Positions 1-6,342 of a stretch of 18,104 nucleotides of DNA are shown here, in pieces. The DNA lies in assembly GCA_046597455.1 (NCBI GenBank), contig JBKJKJ010000568.1:1-18104 (forward strand). Direction: 5' to 3'. Position numbers and translations under genes: made by a program. Source of the DNA: JAQGMV01 sp046597455. Its GTDB lineage: Bacteria; Pseudomonadota; Gammaproteobacteria; Burkholderiales; SG8-41. The notes beneath the pieces are model-generated. The model had not been told where the DNA came from. It saw nothing but the letters and a program-made list of their open reading frames with translations, and made no database searches. Position 1 is the stretch's first letter. Each line of letters begins with the position of its first letter.

Positions 1-49
1 CGTTCATCCTTCGACTTCGGCACCTGTTGCCTACGCTCAGGACGAACGG
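1..49. repeat. Dispersed palindromic intergenic repeat, copy 1
   Basis: The outer arms pair: bases 1-10 (CGTTCATCCT) are complementary to 39-48 (AGGACGAACG) with one G:U-type mismatch, giving a hairpin-capable element. The TTCGACTTCGG...CTACGCTCAGGACGAACGG pattern resembles a REP-like intergenic repeat I recall from many proteobacterial genomes. It lies just past the stop codon of the broken metallopeptidase gene and may act as a transcript end. A diverged copy in the opposite orientation is at 3960-4009. The left edge may lie outside the window. Confidence 0.55.
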
Positions 50-63
50 ATTCTGAAGCGAAC

Positions 64-733
64 TTATAAATCAGGCCACTTGCACGCCTTCCATGCCCCG
101 GCTGCGATGGGCAGCTCGTTGAGCTCGCGAGCCTCCCGCCACGAGGGGTAGCACTTGTCGAGAAGGCCGGTGAAGCGCTCGCTATGCGTGGGCTCGATGA
201 TGTGGAGCATCTCATGGAAGATCACATACTCGAGCAGGTCTTTCGGCTTCTTCACGAGCTCCGTATTGAGGCGAATGCGCCGTTGCCGGTGGTTGCAGCC
301 CCCCCCCGCCTGGTCTTCATGCGCTGGAGGAAGTATTCCGACACGGTCACGCCGAGCTTCGCCTCCCACTTTCTGATGAGCCGCGGCACCGCCTCATGCA
401 GCAGCGCCTTATGCCACCCGTGCGTCACTTCCGCCCGCTTGGCCGCGGTGCTGCCGGGCCGTACGGTGAGCGTGATCCGCTGGTGACTGAGGCGCACGAA
501 GGGCTTCACATCGTTCTCGACGACGGACAAGAGGTACCGACGGCCCCACAGGTAGTCGCGGGCCGCAAGGTCCTCGCGCAAGAGCGCCGTCTCGATGGCG
601 CGGTTGTCTCGCTTGCTCCATTCGCCGAGCGGCGATAGCCGAGACCATCGGGCCGCGCCGGGTCGGTGAAGAGGGCGACGACGCGGTTCAGCGTGCGGCG
701 TTCGGAGCGGGGTGCCTCAGGCACGGCTGCCAT
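64..733 (-). pseudogene. Broken chimera: HsdR N-terminus joined to YgjP/DUF45 zinc metallopeptidase
   Basis: From ATG 733 the frame reads SERRTLNRVVALFTDPARP then DGLGYR, typical of the N-terminus of type I restriction subunit HsdR. A frameshift near 636-642 moves the match to the next frame (LGEWSKRDN-RAIETALLREDLAARDY), also HsdR-like. At about 551 HsdR similarity stops and LWGRRYLLSVVEND begins, the early part of a YgjP/DUF45 (M48-like) peptidase. A second frameshift lies in a run of nine C (299-307). Beyond it the last frame carries the zinc site HEMLH plus a third His in EPTHSERF, and ends at TAA 64-66. DUF45 peptidases often sit directly downstream of hsdR, so a deletion joining the two is the simplest history (inference). 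The HsdR ATPase and nuclease regions are absent and no single frame gives a full peptidase, so it is probably non-functional. Family assignments are by eye. Confidence 0.75.
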
Positions 734-743
734 GCGATGTTCC

Positions 744-752
744 TGTTATGAT
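744..752 (+). promoter_or_regulatory. Extended -10 promoter of yefM-yoeB
   Basis: TGTTATGAT is an extended -10 element (TG, one base, then TATGAT at 747-752). It predicts a transcript start near 759, inside the YefM operator and about 25 bases before the yefM start codon. No good -35 box is visible at the usual distance, as is common with extended -10 promoters. Confidence 0.5.
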
Positions 753-756
753 TCCA

Positions 757-774
757 CGTACATTCAACTGTACA
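757..774. promoter_or_regulatory. YefM-YoeB operator: paired TGTACA-type hexamers
   Basis: CGTACA (757-762) and TGTACA (769-774) lie with centres 12 bp apart, and the inner bases form a perfect inverted repeat GTACA-6-TGTAC (758-773). The E. coli YefM-YoeB operator uses TGTACA core hexamers with the same 12-bp spacing, bound cooperatively by the complex. The site overlaps the predicted transcript start, so binding would repress the operon (inference from E. coli). Confidence 0.75.
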
Positions 775-784
775 GGTTCGGACA

Positions 785-1036
785 ATGGACGTAATCGCCT
801 ACACCACGTTTCGCGCCAAGCTTGCCGAAACCATGGACAAGGTCAACGACGAGCATCGCCCCGTCATTATCACCCGCCAGCGCGGCAAGCCTGCTGTGTT
901 GATCTCGCTGGATGAATTCAACAGCTACGTCGAAACCGAGCACCTTTTATCGAGTCCCCGGAATGCAGCGCGGCTGACCAAGGCGGTGCGCGATCTCAAG
1001 GGCGGCCGTGGCCGGGCGCACAAGCTCATCAGGTGA
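785..1036 (+). CDS. yefM: Antitoxin YefM (Phd/YefM family)
   Basis: An 83-residue antitoxin. The N-terminal half (about 1-55) has the Phd/YefM DNA-binding fold pattern, with AYTTFRAKLAETMDKVNDEH followed by PVIITRQRGKPAVLISLDEF. The C-terminal tail should wrap and neutralise the toxin, as known for the family. The stop codon overlaps the toxin start by four bases (GTGA, 1033-1036), indicating translational coupling. An operator with two TGTACA-like hexamers and an extended -10 box lie immediately upstream, so autorepression by YefM and YefM-YoeB is expected. The ribosome binding site is weak. The gene diverges from the broken HsdR/YgjP gene, whose start codon lies in the same promoter region. 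The length is normal for the family and nothing looks damaged. Confidence 0.93.
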   Translation: MDVIAYTTFRAKLAETMDKVNDEHRPVIITRQRGKPAVLISLDEFNSYVETEHLLSSPRNAARLTKAVRDLKGGRGRAHKLIR

Positions 1037-1287
1037 AGGTGCTCTGGGCGCCCGGCGCCTGGCAGGATTATCTGTATTGGACACGCACTGACGTGCGCAT
1101 ACGCGACAGGATCAATCGTCTGATCGAGGACATTGAGAAGCGCCCGTTCACCGGCCTGGGCAAACCGGAGCCGTTGAAGCGTAACTTGAGAGGATTCTGG
1201 TCTCGCCGCATTACCCGCGAACACCGCCTCGTCTACAGGGTCGAGGCGGGGGTGCTGCAAATCGCGCAATGCCGATTACATTATTGA
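1033..1287 (+). CDS. yoeB: Toxin YoeB, ribosome-dependent mRNA endoribonuclease (RelE superfamily)
   Basis: An 84-residue protein, the same length as E. coli YoeB, reading closely along its whole length (for example KPEPLKRNLRGFWSRRITRE then HRLVYRV). The catalytic residues known from E. coli are present at the same positions: Glu46, Arg65 and the C-terminal His83-Tyr84 (ending RLHY). YoeB binds the ribosomal A site and cleaves mRNA when its antitoxin is degraded. Translation starts at GTG 1033, overlapping the yefM stop, so expression is coupled to and lower than the antitoxin. The active site looks intact, so the module is probably functional even though the neighbouring restriction remnant is not. 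Confidence 0.95.
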   Translation: MKVLWAPGAWQDYLYWTRTDVRIRDRINRLIEDIEKRPFTGLGKPEPLKRNLRGFWSRRITREHRLVYRVEAGVLQIAQCRLHY

Positions 1288-1353
1288 GACGACACGGTCC
1301 TGCGTGAGGCGCCCGGAGCGCGGCTGCTCAGCCTCGGCTCTCGGTGTGCCTGG

Positions 1354-1580
1354 CTACACCGCGGGGACGTCGCCGTCCGGTTCGATTCTCACGGCCTGGC
1401 CGTCGCGCCAGATCACCGCGTACTGGCCGAGGCGGCGTTTGCGCTCCAGCGTTTCGGCGACGGCGCTGCGCGCGGGGTCGCGGACGGTTTCCGCTTCCGA
1501 AGCAGGTCGCTCATGCTCACGCCACGGCGCACCAACTCGTCGCGAAGTGAGCGCAAGTCTTGTTGTTCTCGCACGTGCAT
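1354..1580 (-). pseudogene. Frameshifted small protein of unknown function
   Basis: Reading leftward from ATG 1580 the first frame gives a plausible helical start (REQQDLRSLRDELVRRGVSM then SDLLR). About 100 bases in, the protein-like signal jumps to another frame, reading SEAETVRDPARSAVAETLER then KRRLGQYAVIWRDGQAVRIE, ending at TAG 1354-1356. Both halves have convincing codon choice but no single frame joins them, so one indel near 1480-1500 has probably broken a gene of about 75 codons. I do not recognise the family. It lies in the same 1.6-kb decayed segment as the HsdR/YgjP remnant and may belong to the same old island. It could also be chance open sequence in GC-rich DNA. Confidence 0.35.
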
Positions 1581-1627
1581 TTTTCGACGGTTCTCTTTTG
1601 ACAGGCGATCGAGTGAACCCTGGCCGC

Positions 1628-2176
1628 TCAGAACGATGACTTGATTACGCCCTTGGGGCCCATACGTTCGGGCGTGTAAGCCAGGACCTTATAGCCTCGG
1701 GTCAAAGCCGCCGAATCCCCCCCGGTCCAGGTCGCCTGCACCCCACTGACATCCACCCCGCGCTTCTTTAGTTCGTCCAGCACCTGCTGCGTGTAGTCGA
1801 ACGGCGGCTGGTAGTGTCCGCTGTCGTTGCAGATCGTCTTGAGGGCTCCATATTCGATCGTCCAGTGTCCGGCCGCAGCGACCGGACCGCCAGCGAGGAA
1901 TGACGAATGATGATGCACGACGCCCTTACTGGCGGAGTAAATATTTCCGTCGCCGTCCATCACGAAAATGTACTGTCCATTTGGTCCGTCTTTCGTATTC
2001 AGGAGAAAAGTGTGTGGATCGCCACTCACCAACCGATGCTGCGCATTGACGGTCACGAGATACGGCTTGCGGTCCTTTGACAGCAGGTACTTGGTGCCCG
2101 CGGCGCCGGCGAACAAGTCGTTGATGTCCTTCTGCATCCCCCCATTGCGCAACATGCCCAGGGTTTTATAAGCCAT
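1628..2176 (-). CDS. Unknown 182-residue protein with HHSSFLAGG and SGHYQPP motifs
   Basis: Not firmly recognised. I chose ATG 2176 over the upstream ATG 2206 because a good ribosome site (GGGAG, 2189-2185) sits eight bases before it and none precedes the longer start. Visible features are FVMDGDGNIYSA (about 71-82), HHSSFLAGGPVAAAG (89-103) and SGHYQPP (119-125). From memory, this HSSF-AGG...SGHY-P order occurs in a domain found in plant IQM proteins and in some bacterial toxin-like or effector-like proteins. I would not assign a reaction. There is no signal peptide or membrane segment. The C-terminal third (126-182) has a helical stretch QQVLDELKKRGVDVSGVQA. The gene stands alone, between the broken small ORF and the divergent YciI gene. 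A signal-less effector, toxin-domain protein or cytosolic enzyme all remain possible. Confidence 0.75.
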   Translation of the reverse strand: MAYKTLGMLRNGGMQKDINDLFAGAAGTKYLLSKDRKPYLVTVNAQHRLVSGDPHTFLLNTKDGPNGQYIFVMDGDGNIYSASKGVVHHHSSFLAGGPVAAAGHWTIEYGALKTICNDSGHYQPPFDYTQQVLDELKKRGVDVSGVQATWTGGDSAALTRGYKVLAYTPERMGPKGVIKSSF

Positions 2177-2452
2177 GCACCGATCTCCCGATTCTCGATG
2201 GACCATTTACAGCATAGCATTTAAACAAGTCTTCCTTGCGCCGAGGCCCTCATCGATACACGCAGCTTTGCGCTTGAGCACTGCGGTAAACAGCGTCACT
2301 CGAGGAATCGCGCTCACCCGACTGTCCGTAGATGGCTGATAGCGGTATGTCCGGCCTGCGCGGCAGACTGGCCCCGCTTCGAGTGTGCAGCTCGTTGCCC
2401 AAGCTGGGACTCGCGTGCTATAGACGGCAACCACACTACAACGGAGGTTACG

Positions 2453-2755
2453 ATGCTGTGGGCGATCTATTGCATGGACAAACCGAACTCAGCTGCGTTG
2501 CGCGCCGAGCATCATCAGCGCCACAGCGCGTATCTGAAGGAAAAAGATCCCGTCATATTCTTTACGGGACCGCTGCAAAGTGACGACGCCGGCGACAACG
2601 TCGGTAGCCTGTGGATAATCGCCGCGAACAGCCGATCCGAGGCGCAGGCCTTTGTAGACGGCGAGGCCTTCTACCGCGCGGGCGTGTTTGAAAGCGTTTC
2701 CGTACGGCGCGTACGCAAAGGGCATTTTCATTCGGAGCTGGCCGACTCGAAATAA
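2453..2755 (+). CDS. YciI-like protein
   Basis: A 100-residue protein of the YciI family, small dimeric ferredoxin-like alpha+beta proteins whose biochemical role is mostly unknown. The order of elements fits: WAIYCMDKPNS strand, RAEHHQRHSAYL helix with the conserved His24, FFTGPLQSDDAG turn, then SLWIIAANSRSEAQAFV and GEAFYRAGVFESVSVRRV, the usual end of the domain. A strong ribosome site (ACGGAGG, 2441-2447) precedes the ATG. It is transcribed divergently from the unknown 182-residue gene and convergently with the following Bug receptor gene. Some YciI-like proteins are lyases or hydrolases acting on small aromatic or halogenated compounds, but nothing here identifies a substrate. Confidence 0.88.
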   Translation: MLWAIYCMDKPNSAALRAEHHQRHSAYLKEKDPVIFFTGPLQSDDAGDNVGSLWIIAANSRSEAQAFVDGEAFYRAGVFESVSVRRVRKGHFHSELADSK

Positions 2756-2879
2756 CATCGGCAACAGGGAGGTGGGCGATGACTTCGAGGCTTCTGGGGC
2801 ATGTTGTTTTTGCGGGAATGCTCGCCAACGTGTATCCATGTCCCGATGCGCGAGCGCACCGCGTGAGGTATGAGCGGCT

Positions 2880-3860
2880 TCATTCCAGCCGGACCCCGGC
2901 GCTTCGGACCACCTTGCCCCAGCGATCGACCTCATCGCGGACGTAAGCAGCAAACGCCGCAGCGGTCCCTCCGGCAGGCACGCACCCGAGCCCCTCGAAG
3001 CGCTGGCGGATCGCGGGATCGGCAAGGCCGCGATTGACTTCTGCATTCACGCGATCGATCGACGCCTCAGGCGTGCCGCTTGGCGCGAAGATACCAAACC
3101 ACGCATCGGCGTCGTAGCCTTTGACGCCGGCTTCATCCATCGTCGGGATGTCGGGCGCGATCGGGCTACGGGTGAGACTCGACACCGCGAGGCACCGCAC
3201 CCGCCCGGCCTTGTTGAGCGGAACCATGGCGATCACGTTGTCGAAGACGAAGGCGACCTGCCCCGCGACGAGATCGCTGATCGCAGGCGCCGCGCCTTTA
3301 TACGGAATGCTCTGCATCCGGGTCTGCGTCATGCTCGCGAAAAGCTCGGTAAATAGATGCGCACCCGAGCCATTGCCGGCAGTGCCGTACTGCAGCTGCC
3401 CGGGGCGCGCCCTGGCGAAGGACACGAAATCCCTGATGGTCTTCACCGGCATCGAGGGGTGCACGCAAAGCATGAAAGGCGAATTGGTGACGCGCACCAC
3501 AGGTGCAAGATCGCGCACGAGGTTGTACGGCAGCTTGCTGTAGAGCGTGGCGTTGTTCGCGAGCGATATGCTGCCCATCAACAGCGTGTAACCATCCGCC
3601 GGCGCTTTCGCCACTTGATCGGCAGCGATGTTGCTGGCCGCCCCCGGACGGTTTTCCACGATGACGGGCTGGGCAAAAGCCTGACTCAGGTGCTGCCCGA
3701 TCGTACGGGCGACGATATCGGTCGGGCCGCCGGCGGCGAAGCCCACGATCATTCGCAGCGGCTTGCTCGGGTAGGTCTGCGCACCGGCCGCGATCGCCAT
3801 TCCGCTCAGCAAGCCGGCCAGCACGGCGCGGTGCAGGTGCACGCATCGATTGAGACGCAT
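2880..3860 (-). CDS. Bug/TctC-family periplasmic solute receptor
   Basis: A 326-residue exported protein. The signal peptide covers about residues 1-27 (hydrophobic AVLAGLLSGMAIAAGA, cleavage before QTYPSKP). The mature start TYPSKPLRMIVGFAAGGPTD is the diagnostic Bug entrance, followed by VIVENRPGAASNIAADQVAK and later IPYKGAAPAISDLVAGQV and PTMDEAGVKGYDADAWFGI. Bug receptors are Venus-flytrap proteins that bind carboxylates such as citrate, amino acids or aromatic acids. They pass them to a TctA-TctB carrier, or act as orphan sensors. Length and domain order are normal. The ribosome site GGAGGAGGAC lies just before the ATG. It is divergent from the second Bug gene at 4128. No membrane partner genes are nearby and the ligand cannot be read from sequence. 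Confidence 0.95.
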   Translation of the reverse strand: MRLNRCVHLHRAVLAGLLSGMAIAAGAQTYPSKPLRMIVGFAAGGPTDIVARTIGQHLSQAFAQPVIVENRPGAASNIAADQVAKAPADGYTLLMGSISLANNATLYSKLPYNLVRDLAPVVRVTNSPFMLCVHPSMPVKTIRDFVSFARARPGQLQYGTAGNGSGAHLFTELFASMTQTRMQSIPYKGAAPAISDLVAGQVAFVFDNVIAMVPLNKAGRVRCLAVSSLTRSPIAPDIPTMDEAGVKGYDADAWFGIFAPSGTPEASIDRVNAEVNRGLADPAIRQRFEGLGCVPAGGTAAAFAAYVRDEVDRWGKVVRSAGVRLE

Positions 3861-3959
3861 CTGTCCTCCTCCTGTACGCGAACCTTCCGACCCGGAAAAA
3901 TCCGTAGGGCCTGACCTCGATTCGCTTGATGACGGGCGGCCGACGAGCTAACCGGCTGT

Positions 3960-4009
3960 CCGTTCGACGATTGCCCTGAGAATAGCGCAGCGCAGTGGAA
4001 GGATGAACG
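3960..4009. repeat. Dispersed intergenic repeat, copy 2 (diverged)
   Basis: This stretch starts CCGTTCG, contains CCTGAG and TAGCGC, and ends GAAGGATGAACG. Those blocks occur in the same order in the reverse complement of the repeat at 1-49, with different spacing between the first two. The element is in opposite orientation to copy 1 and lies between the two divergent Bug receptor genes. Copy 1 pairs its ends well; here the inner region has drifted. Confidence 0.45.
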
Positions 4010-4090
4010 CGTGCGGCGGTTGGCGCAATAAGCCTGAAGCAGCTCGCCCATTTCGTGCGCGTCGCCCGGCCGCTTCGACCGTGGATTACT

Positions 4091-4099
4091 TGTTATCAT
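4091..4099 (+). promoter_or_regulatory. Extended -10 promoter for the Bug receptor-lactonase operon
   Basis: TGTTATCAT is an extended -10 element (TG, one base, TATCAT at 4094-4099) predicting a start near 4106, about 22 bases before ATG 4128. No clear -35 box is present at 17 bases. It is the only good sigma-70-like site seen in the 267-base gap between the divergent receptor genes. Confidence 0.4.
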
Positions 4100-4127
4100 C
4101 GCGTGCCCTGCATCGCGACTTCTTCCC

Positions 4128-5093
4128 ATGCGCTCCGTCTTCGGTTTACTTTGTATTGCTCTGTATATGCACGCCGGCTTCGCAGCGGCTGCCGAGACTT
4201 ATCCATCGCGCCCACTTCGGATCGTGGTGCCGTTCGGGCCCGGCGGCGTGGGCGACCTCACCGCGCGCGTCGTTGCGCAGAAGCTCACGGAGGCGTTCGG
4301 TCAGCAGGCGATCGTCGATAACCGCCCGAGCGCAGGCGGCGTCGTGGCAGCCGAGATGGTGGCGAAAGCCGAGCCGGACGGACACACGCTGCTGCTGCTC
4401 AACAACCAGCAGGCGCTGAGCGTCTCGCTTTTCAAGTCGCTGCCATACGACCCGATACGCGACTTCCAGCCGGTCTCCACGGTCGGCAGCTTCAGCCTCG
4501 CGATCCTCGTCGCGCAGAATTCCCCGCTCAAGTCGCTGAAGGAGCTCATCGCACAGGCGAAAGCGGCGCCCGGCAAACTGACCGGCGGCACGATCAACGT
4601 CGGCGCTTCGCAGAACCTGGCTGCCGAGCTCTTCAAATCCAGCGCAGGGGTGAACGTGTTGATCGTGCCTTACACCAGCACGCCTGCACTGATCGGGGCG
4701 CTGCGCGGGAACGACGTGCAGTTCGCGCTCGAGATCCTCGCGCCGGTCATCGGTCAGGTAAAACAGGGCGCGCTGCGTGCGCTGGCAGTGACGACCCGGT
4801 CGCGCACGGCCTTTCTGCCCGACGTGCCGACGGTCGCGGAATCCGGCGTGCCCGGTTACGAAGTGACGTCGTGGAACGGTCTTGCCGTGCCTGCGAAGAC
4901 GCCGCGCGCCCGCGTCGAACGCCTCAACCAGGCCGTCGTGGCGGCGCTCGGTTCCGCCGACGTGAAGCAGCGCTTCCAAGAGCTTGGCGTCGACCCCCTG
5001 CCGAGCACGCCCGAAGCATTCAGCGCGCACCTGAAGTCCGAGATCGCGAAATGGCAGAAAGTCATCGAACAGGCAAAGATCCCGAAACAATGA
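4128..5093 (+). CDS. Bug/TctC-family periplasmic solute receptor, coupled to a lactonase
   Basis: A 321-residue exported receptor of the same family as the one at 2880-3860, but a clearly separate paralogue. The signal peptide is about residues 1-22 (GLLCIALYMHAGFAAAA, then ETYPSRP). The mature protein shows RIVVPFGPGGVGDLTARVVA, the conserved DNRPSAGGVVAAEMVAK loop, VPYTSTPALIGALRGNDVQF, and PTVAESGVPGYEVTSWNGLA near the C-terminal lobe. Its stop codon overlaps the next gene's start (ATGA, 5090-5093), so receptor and hydrolase are almost certainly co-translated. That suggests the ligand is a substrate or precursor of the lactonase pathway, such as a pyrone dicarboxylate or aromatic acid (inference). 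No strong ribosome site precedes ATG 4128; the start rests on the well-placed signal peptide. Confidence 0.95.
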   Translation: MRSVFGLLCIALYMHAGFAAAAETYPSRPLRIVVPFGPGGVGDLTARVVAQKLTEAFGQQAIVDNRPSAGGVVAAEMVAKAEPDGHTLLLLNNQQALSVSLFKSLPYDPIRDFQPVSTVGSFSLAILVAQNSPLKSLKELIAQAKAAPGKLTGGTINVGASQNLAAELFKSSAGVNVLIVPYTSTPALIGALRGNDVQFALEILAPVIGQVKQGALRALAVTTRSRTAFLPDVPTVAESGVPGYEVTSWNGLAVPAKTPRARVERLNQAVVAALGSADVKQRFQELGVDPLPSTPEAFSAHLKSEIAKWQKVIEQAKIPKQ

Positions 5094-5953
5094 AACCACA
5101 GCTCGCGCCCGATCCCAATCCCGTCAAGCCGCAATACACCCCGCCGCCCGGCGCGTGCGATGCGCACTGTCACATCTTCGGTCCCGGCGACCGGTTCCCG
5201 TACGCGCCGAACCGCACCTACACGCCTCCGGACGCAGGCAAGGAGCGGCTCGCCGCCCTGCATAAACATCTCGGCTTCTCGCGCGCCGTGCTCGTGCAGG
5301 CGAGCTGCCACGGGCTTGACAACAGCGCGATGGTCGACGCGATGGAGTGGTCCAAAGGTACGTGGCGGGGCGTCGCAATGGTCGGCGCGAGTGTGAACGA
5401 CCGCGAGCTCGAGCGGCTGAACGCCGCCGGTGCACGCGGCGTGCGCTTCAACTTCGTCGCACATCTCGGCGGCGCGCCCGATCTCGCGCAGGTGAACGAG
5501 GTCATCGCGCGCGTGGCACCACTGGGCTGGCACGCCGAGCTTCACCTCGACGCGCACGATATCGCGACTTATCGCGATTTCCTCGACAAGCTTCCGGTGC
5601 CTTTCATCATCGATCACATGGGACGCGTCGAAGCGCGCCTCGGTCTCGACCAGCCCGCTTTCAAACTGCTCCTCGAGCTGATGAAGACAAACGATCGCGC
5701 GTGGGTGAAAGTGAGCGGCGCCGAGCGCGTGTCCTCAGCCGGACGGCCTTTCCGGGACGCGATTCCATTCGGACGCGCGCTCGCCGAAGCCGCGCCGGAT
5801 CGCGTGCTCTGGGGCACCGATTTCCCGCATCCCAACGTGAAAGAGATGCCGAATGATGGCGAGAGCGTCGATCTGTTCGCGGAAATGATTCGCGACGACG
5901 CGCTGCGCGCGAAGATCCTCGTCGACAATCCGTCGAAGCTTTACTGGAGCTAG
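5090..5953 (+). CDS. 2-pyrone-4,6-dicarboxylate lactonase-like amidohydrolase (LigI type)
   Basis: The protein has 287 residues from ATG 5090. The open frame extends further upstream, but those codons overlap the receptor gene out of frame. It is a TIM-barrel amidohydrolase of the LigI group: CDAHCHIFGPGDRFPYAP (His26, His28), VLVQASCHGLDN, GARGVRFNFV, the IIDHMG strand (His176), and WGTDFPHPN with Asp244, which corresponds to the catalytic Asp of LigI. In LigI the reaction is hydrolysis of 2-pyrone-4,6-dicarboxylate to 4-oxalomesaconate in the protocatechuate 4,5-cleavage pathway, without a metal. Related proteins hydrolyse sulfomuconolactone and similar lactones, so the exact substrate is open. 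No other meta-cleavage genes are in the window. It is translationally coupled to the upstream Bug receptor. Confidence 0.88.
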   Translation: MKPQLAPDPNPVKPQYTPPPGACDAHCHIFGPGDRFPYAPNRTYTPPDAGKERLAALHKHLGFSRAVLVQASCHGLDNSAMVDAMEWSKGTWRGVAMVGASVNDRELERLNAAGARGVRFNFVAHLGGAPDLAQVNEVIARVAPLGWHAELHLDAHDIATYRDFLDKLPVPFIIDHMGRVEARLGLDQPAFKLLLELMKTNDRAWVKVSGAERVSSAGRPFRDAIPFGRALAEAAPDRVLWGTDFPHPNVKEMPNDGESVDLFAEMIRDDALRAKILVDNPSKLYWS

Positions 5954-6342
5954 GCGTTCGTCGCGGCGTACCGCCGTCAACGTCACACTGACAAACGCTC
6001 CTTGAGCGACTTTTCGGCGTCCTCCGAGTCGATTGATGTTTAGGTGTCGAAGATTTTGATCGGCTCAGGTCTGTCAGACCTCGTATAGTCGACTTCGTAC
6101 TGTATAGACCTGTTTCCCATGACCTTAAACGTCCGAGTTTGCTCAGCATGGCCGCTGCGGCGCTCGACATGGCACTGTGTCAACGTGTCGGCATCGGACC
6201 ATGATCACTTTCTTGGGCGATGTCCCATTCGCTATTCGTTTCAACCACCCGGCAGAGCCGACAAGTCTCACTTTGTTGGATAGCCAGCCCTTTTGATTGG
6301 CCTTTCGGCTCATGCCACGGGCTTGCGCTCACGGGTGTGTTG
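5954..6342. other. Intergenic stretch, lower GC, with one possible gene remnant
   Basis: These 389 bases between the lactonase and the secreted protein gene contain no intact gene. Base composition is visibly less GC-rich than the flanks. The only protein-like signal is on the minus strand at 5983-6204, described separately. No promoter, RNA gene or strong hairpin stood out. Confidence 0.5.
5983..6204 (-). pseudogene. Possible remnant of a small protein with an in-frame stop
   Basis: Reading leftward from 6204 the frame gives SGHAEQTRTFKVMGNRSIQY then EVDYTRSDRPEPIKIFDT, a stop at 6042-6040, and then in the same frame TSIDSEDAEKSLKERLSV and a stop at 5985-5983. Both parts look like real soluble protein, with charged alternating residues and a helical end, and they fit together across the stop. 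Either it is a gene of about 70 codons broken by a nonsense change, or only MGNRSIQYEV...FDT (26 residues, from ATG 6120) is made. The family is not recognised. No ribosome site is visible before ATG 6120. Confidence 0.3.

Noticed and set aside
64..1630. Intact type I restriction-modification system
   Set aside because: Only the HsdR N-terminus is visible; no HsdM or HsdS motifs (such as NPPF or target recognition domains) were found in any frame.
2207..2452. Minus-strand open frame 2207-2434 upstream of the YciI gene
   Set aside because: It has no domain features, no ribosome site and poor coding character. I treat the 246 bases as a divergent promoter region.
4871..5089. Upstream extension of the lactonase frame
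   Set aside because: These codons overlap the Bug receptor gene out of frame and are Arg/Ala-rich. The real start is ATG 5090 at the ATGA overlap.
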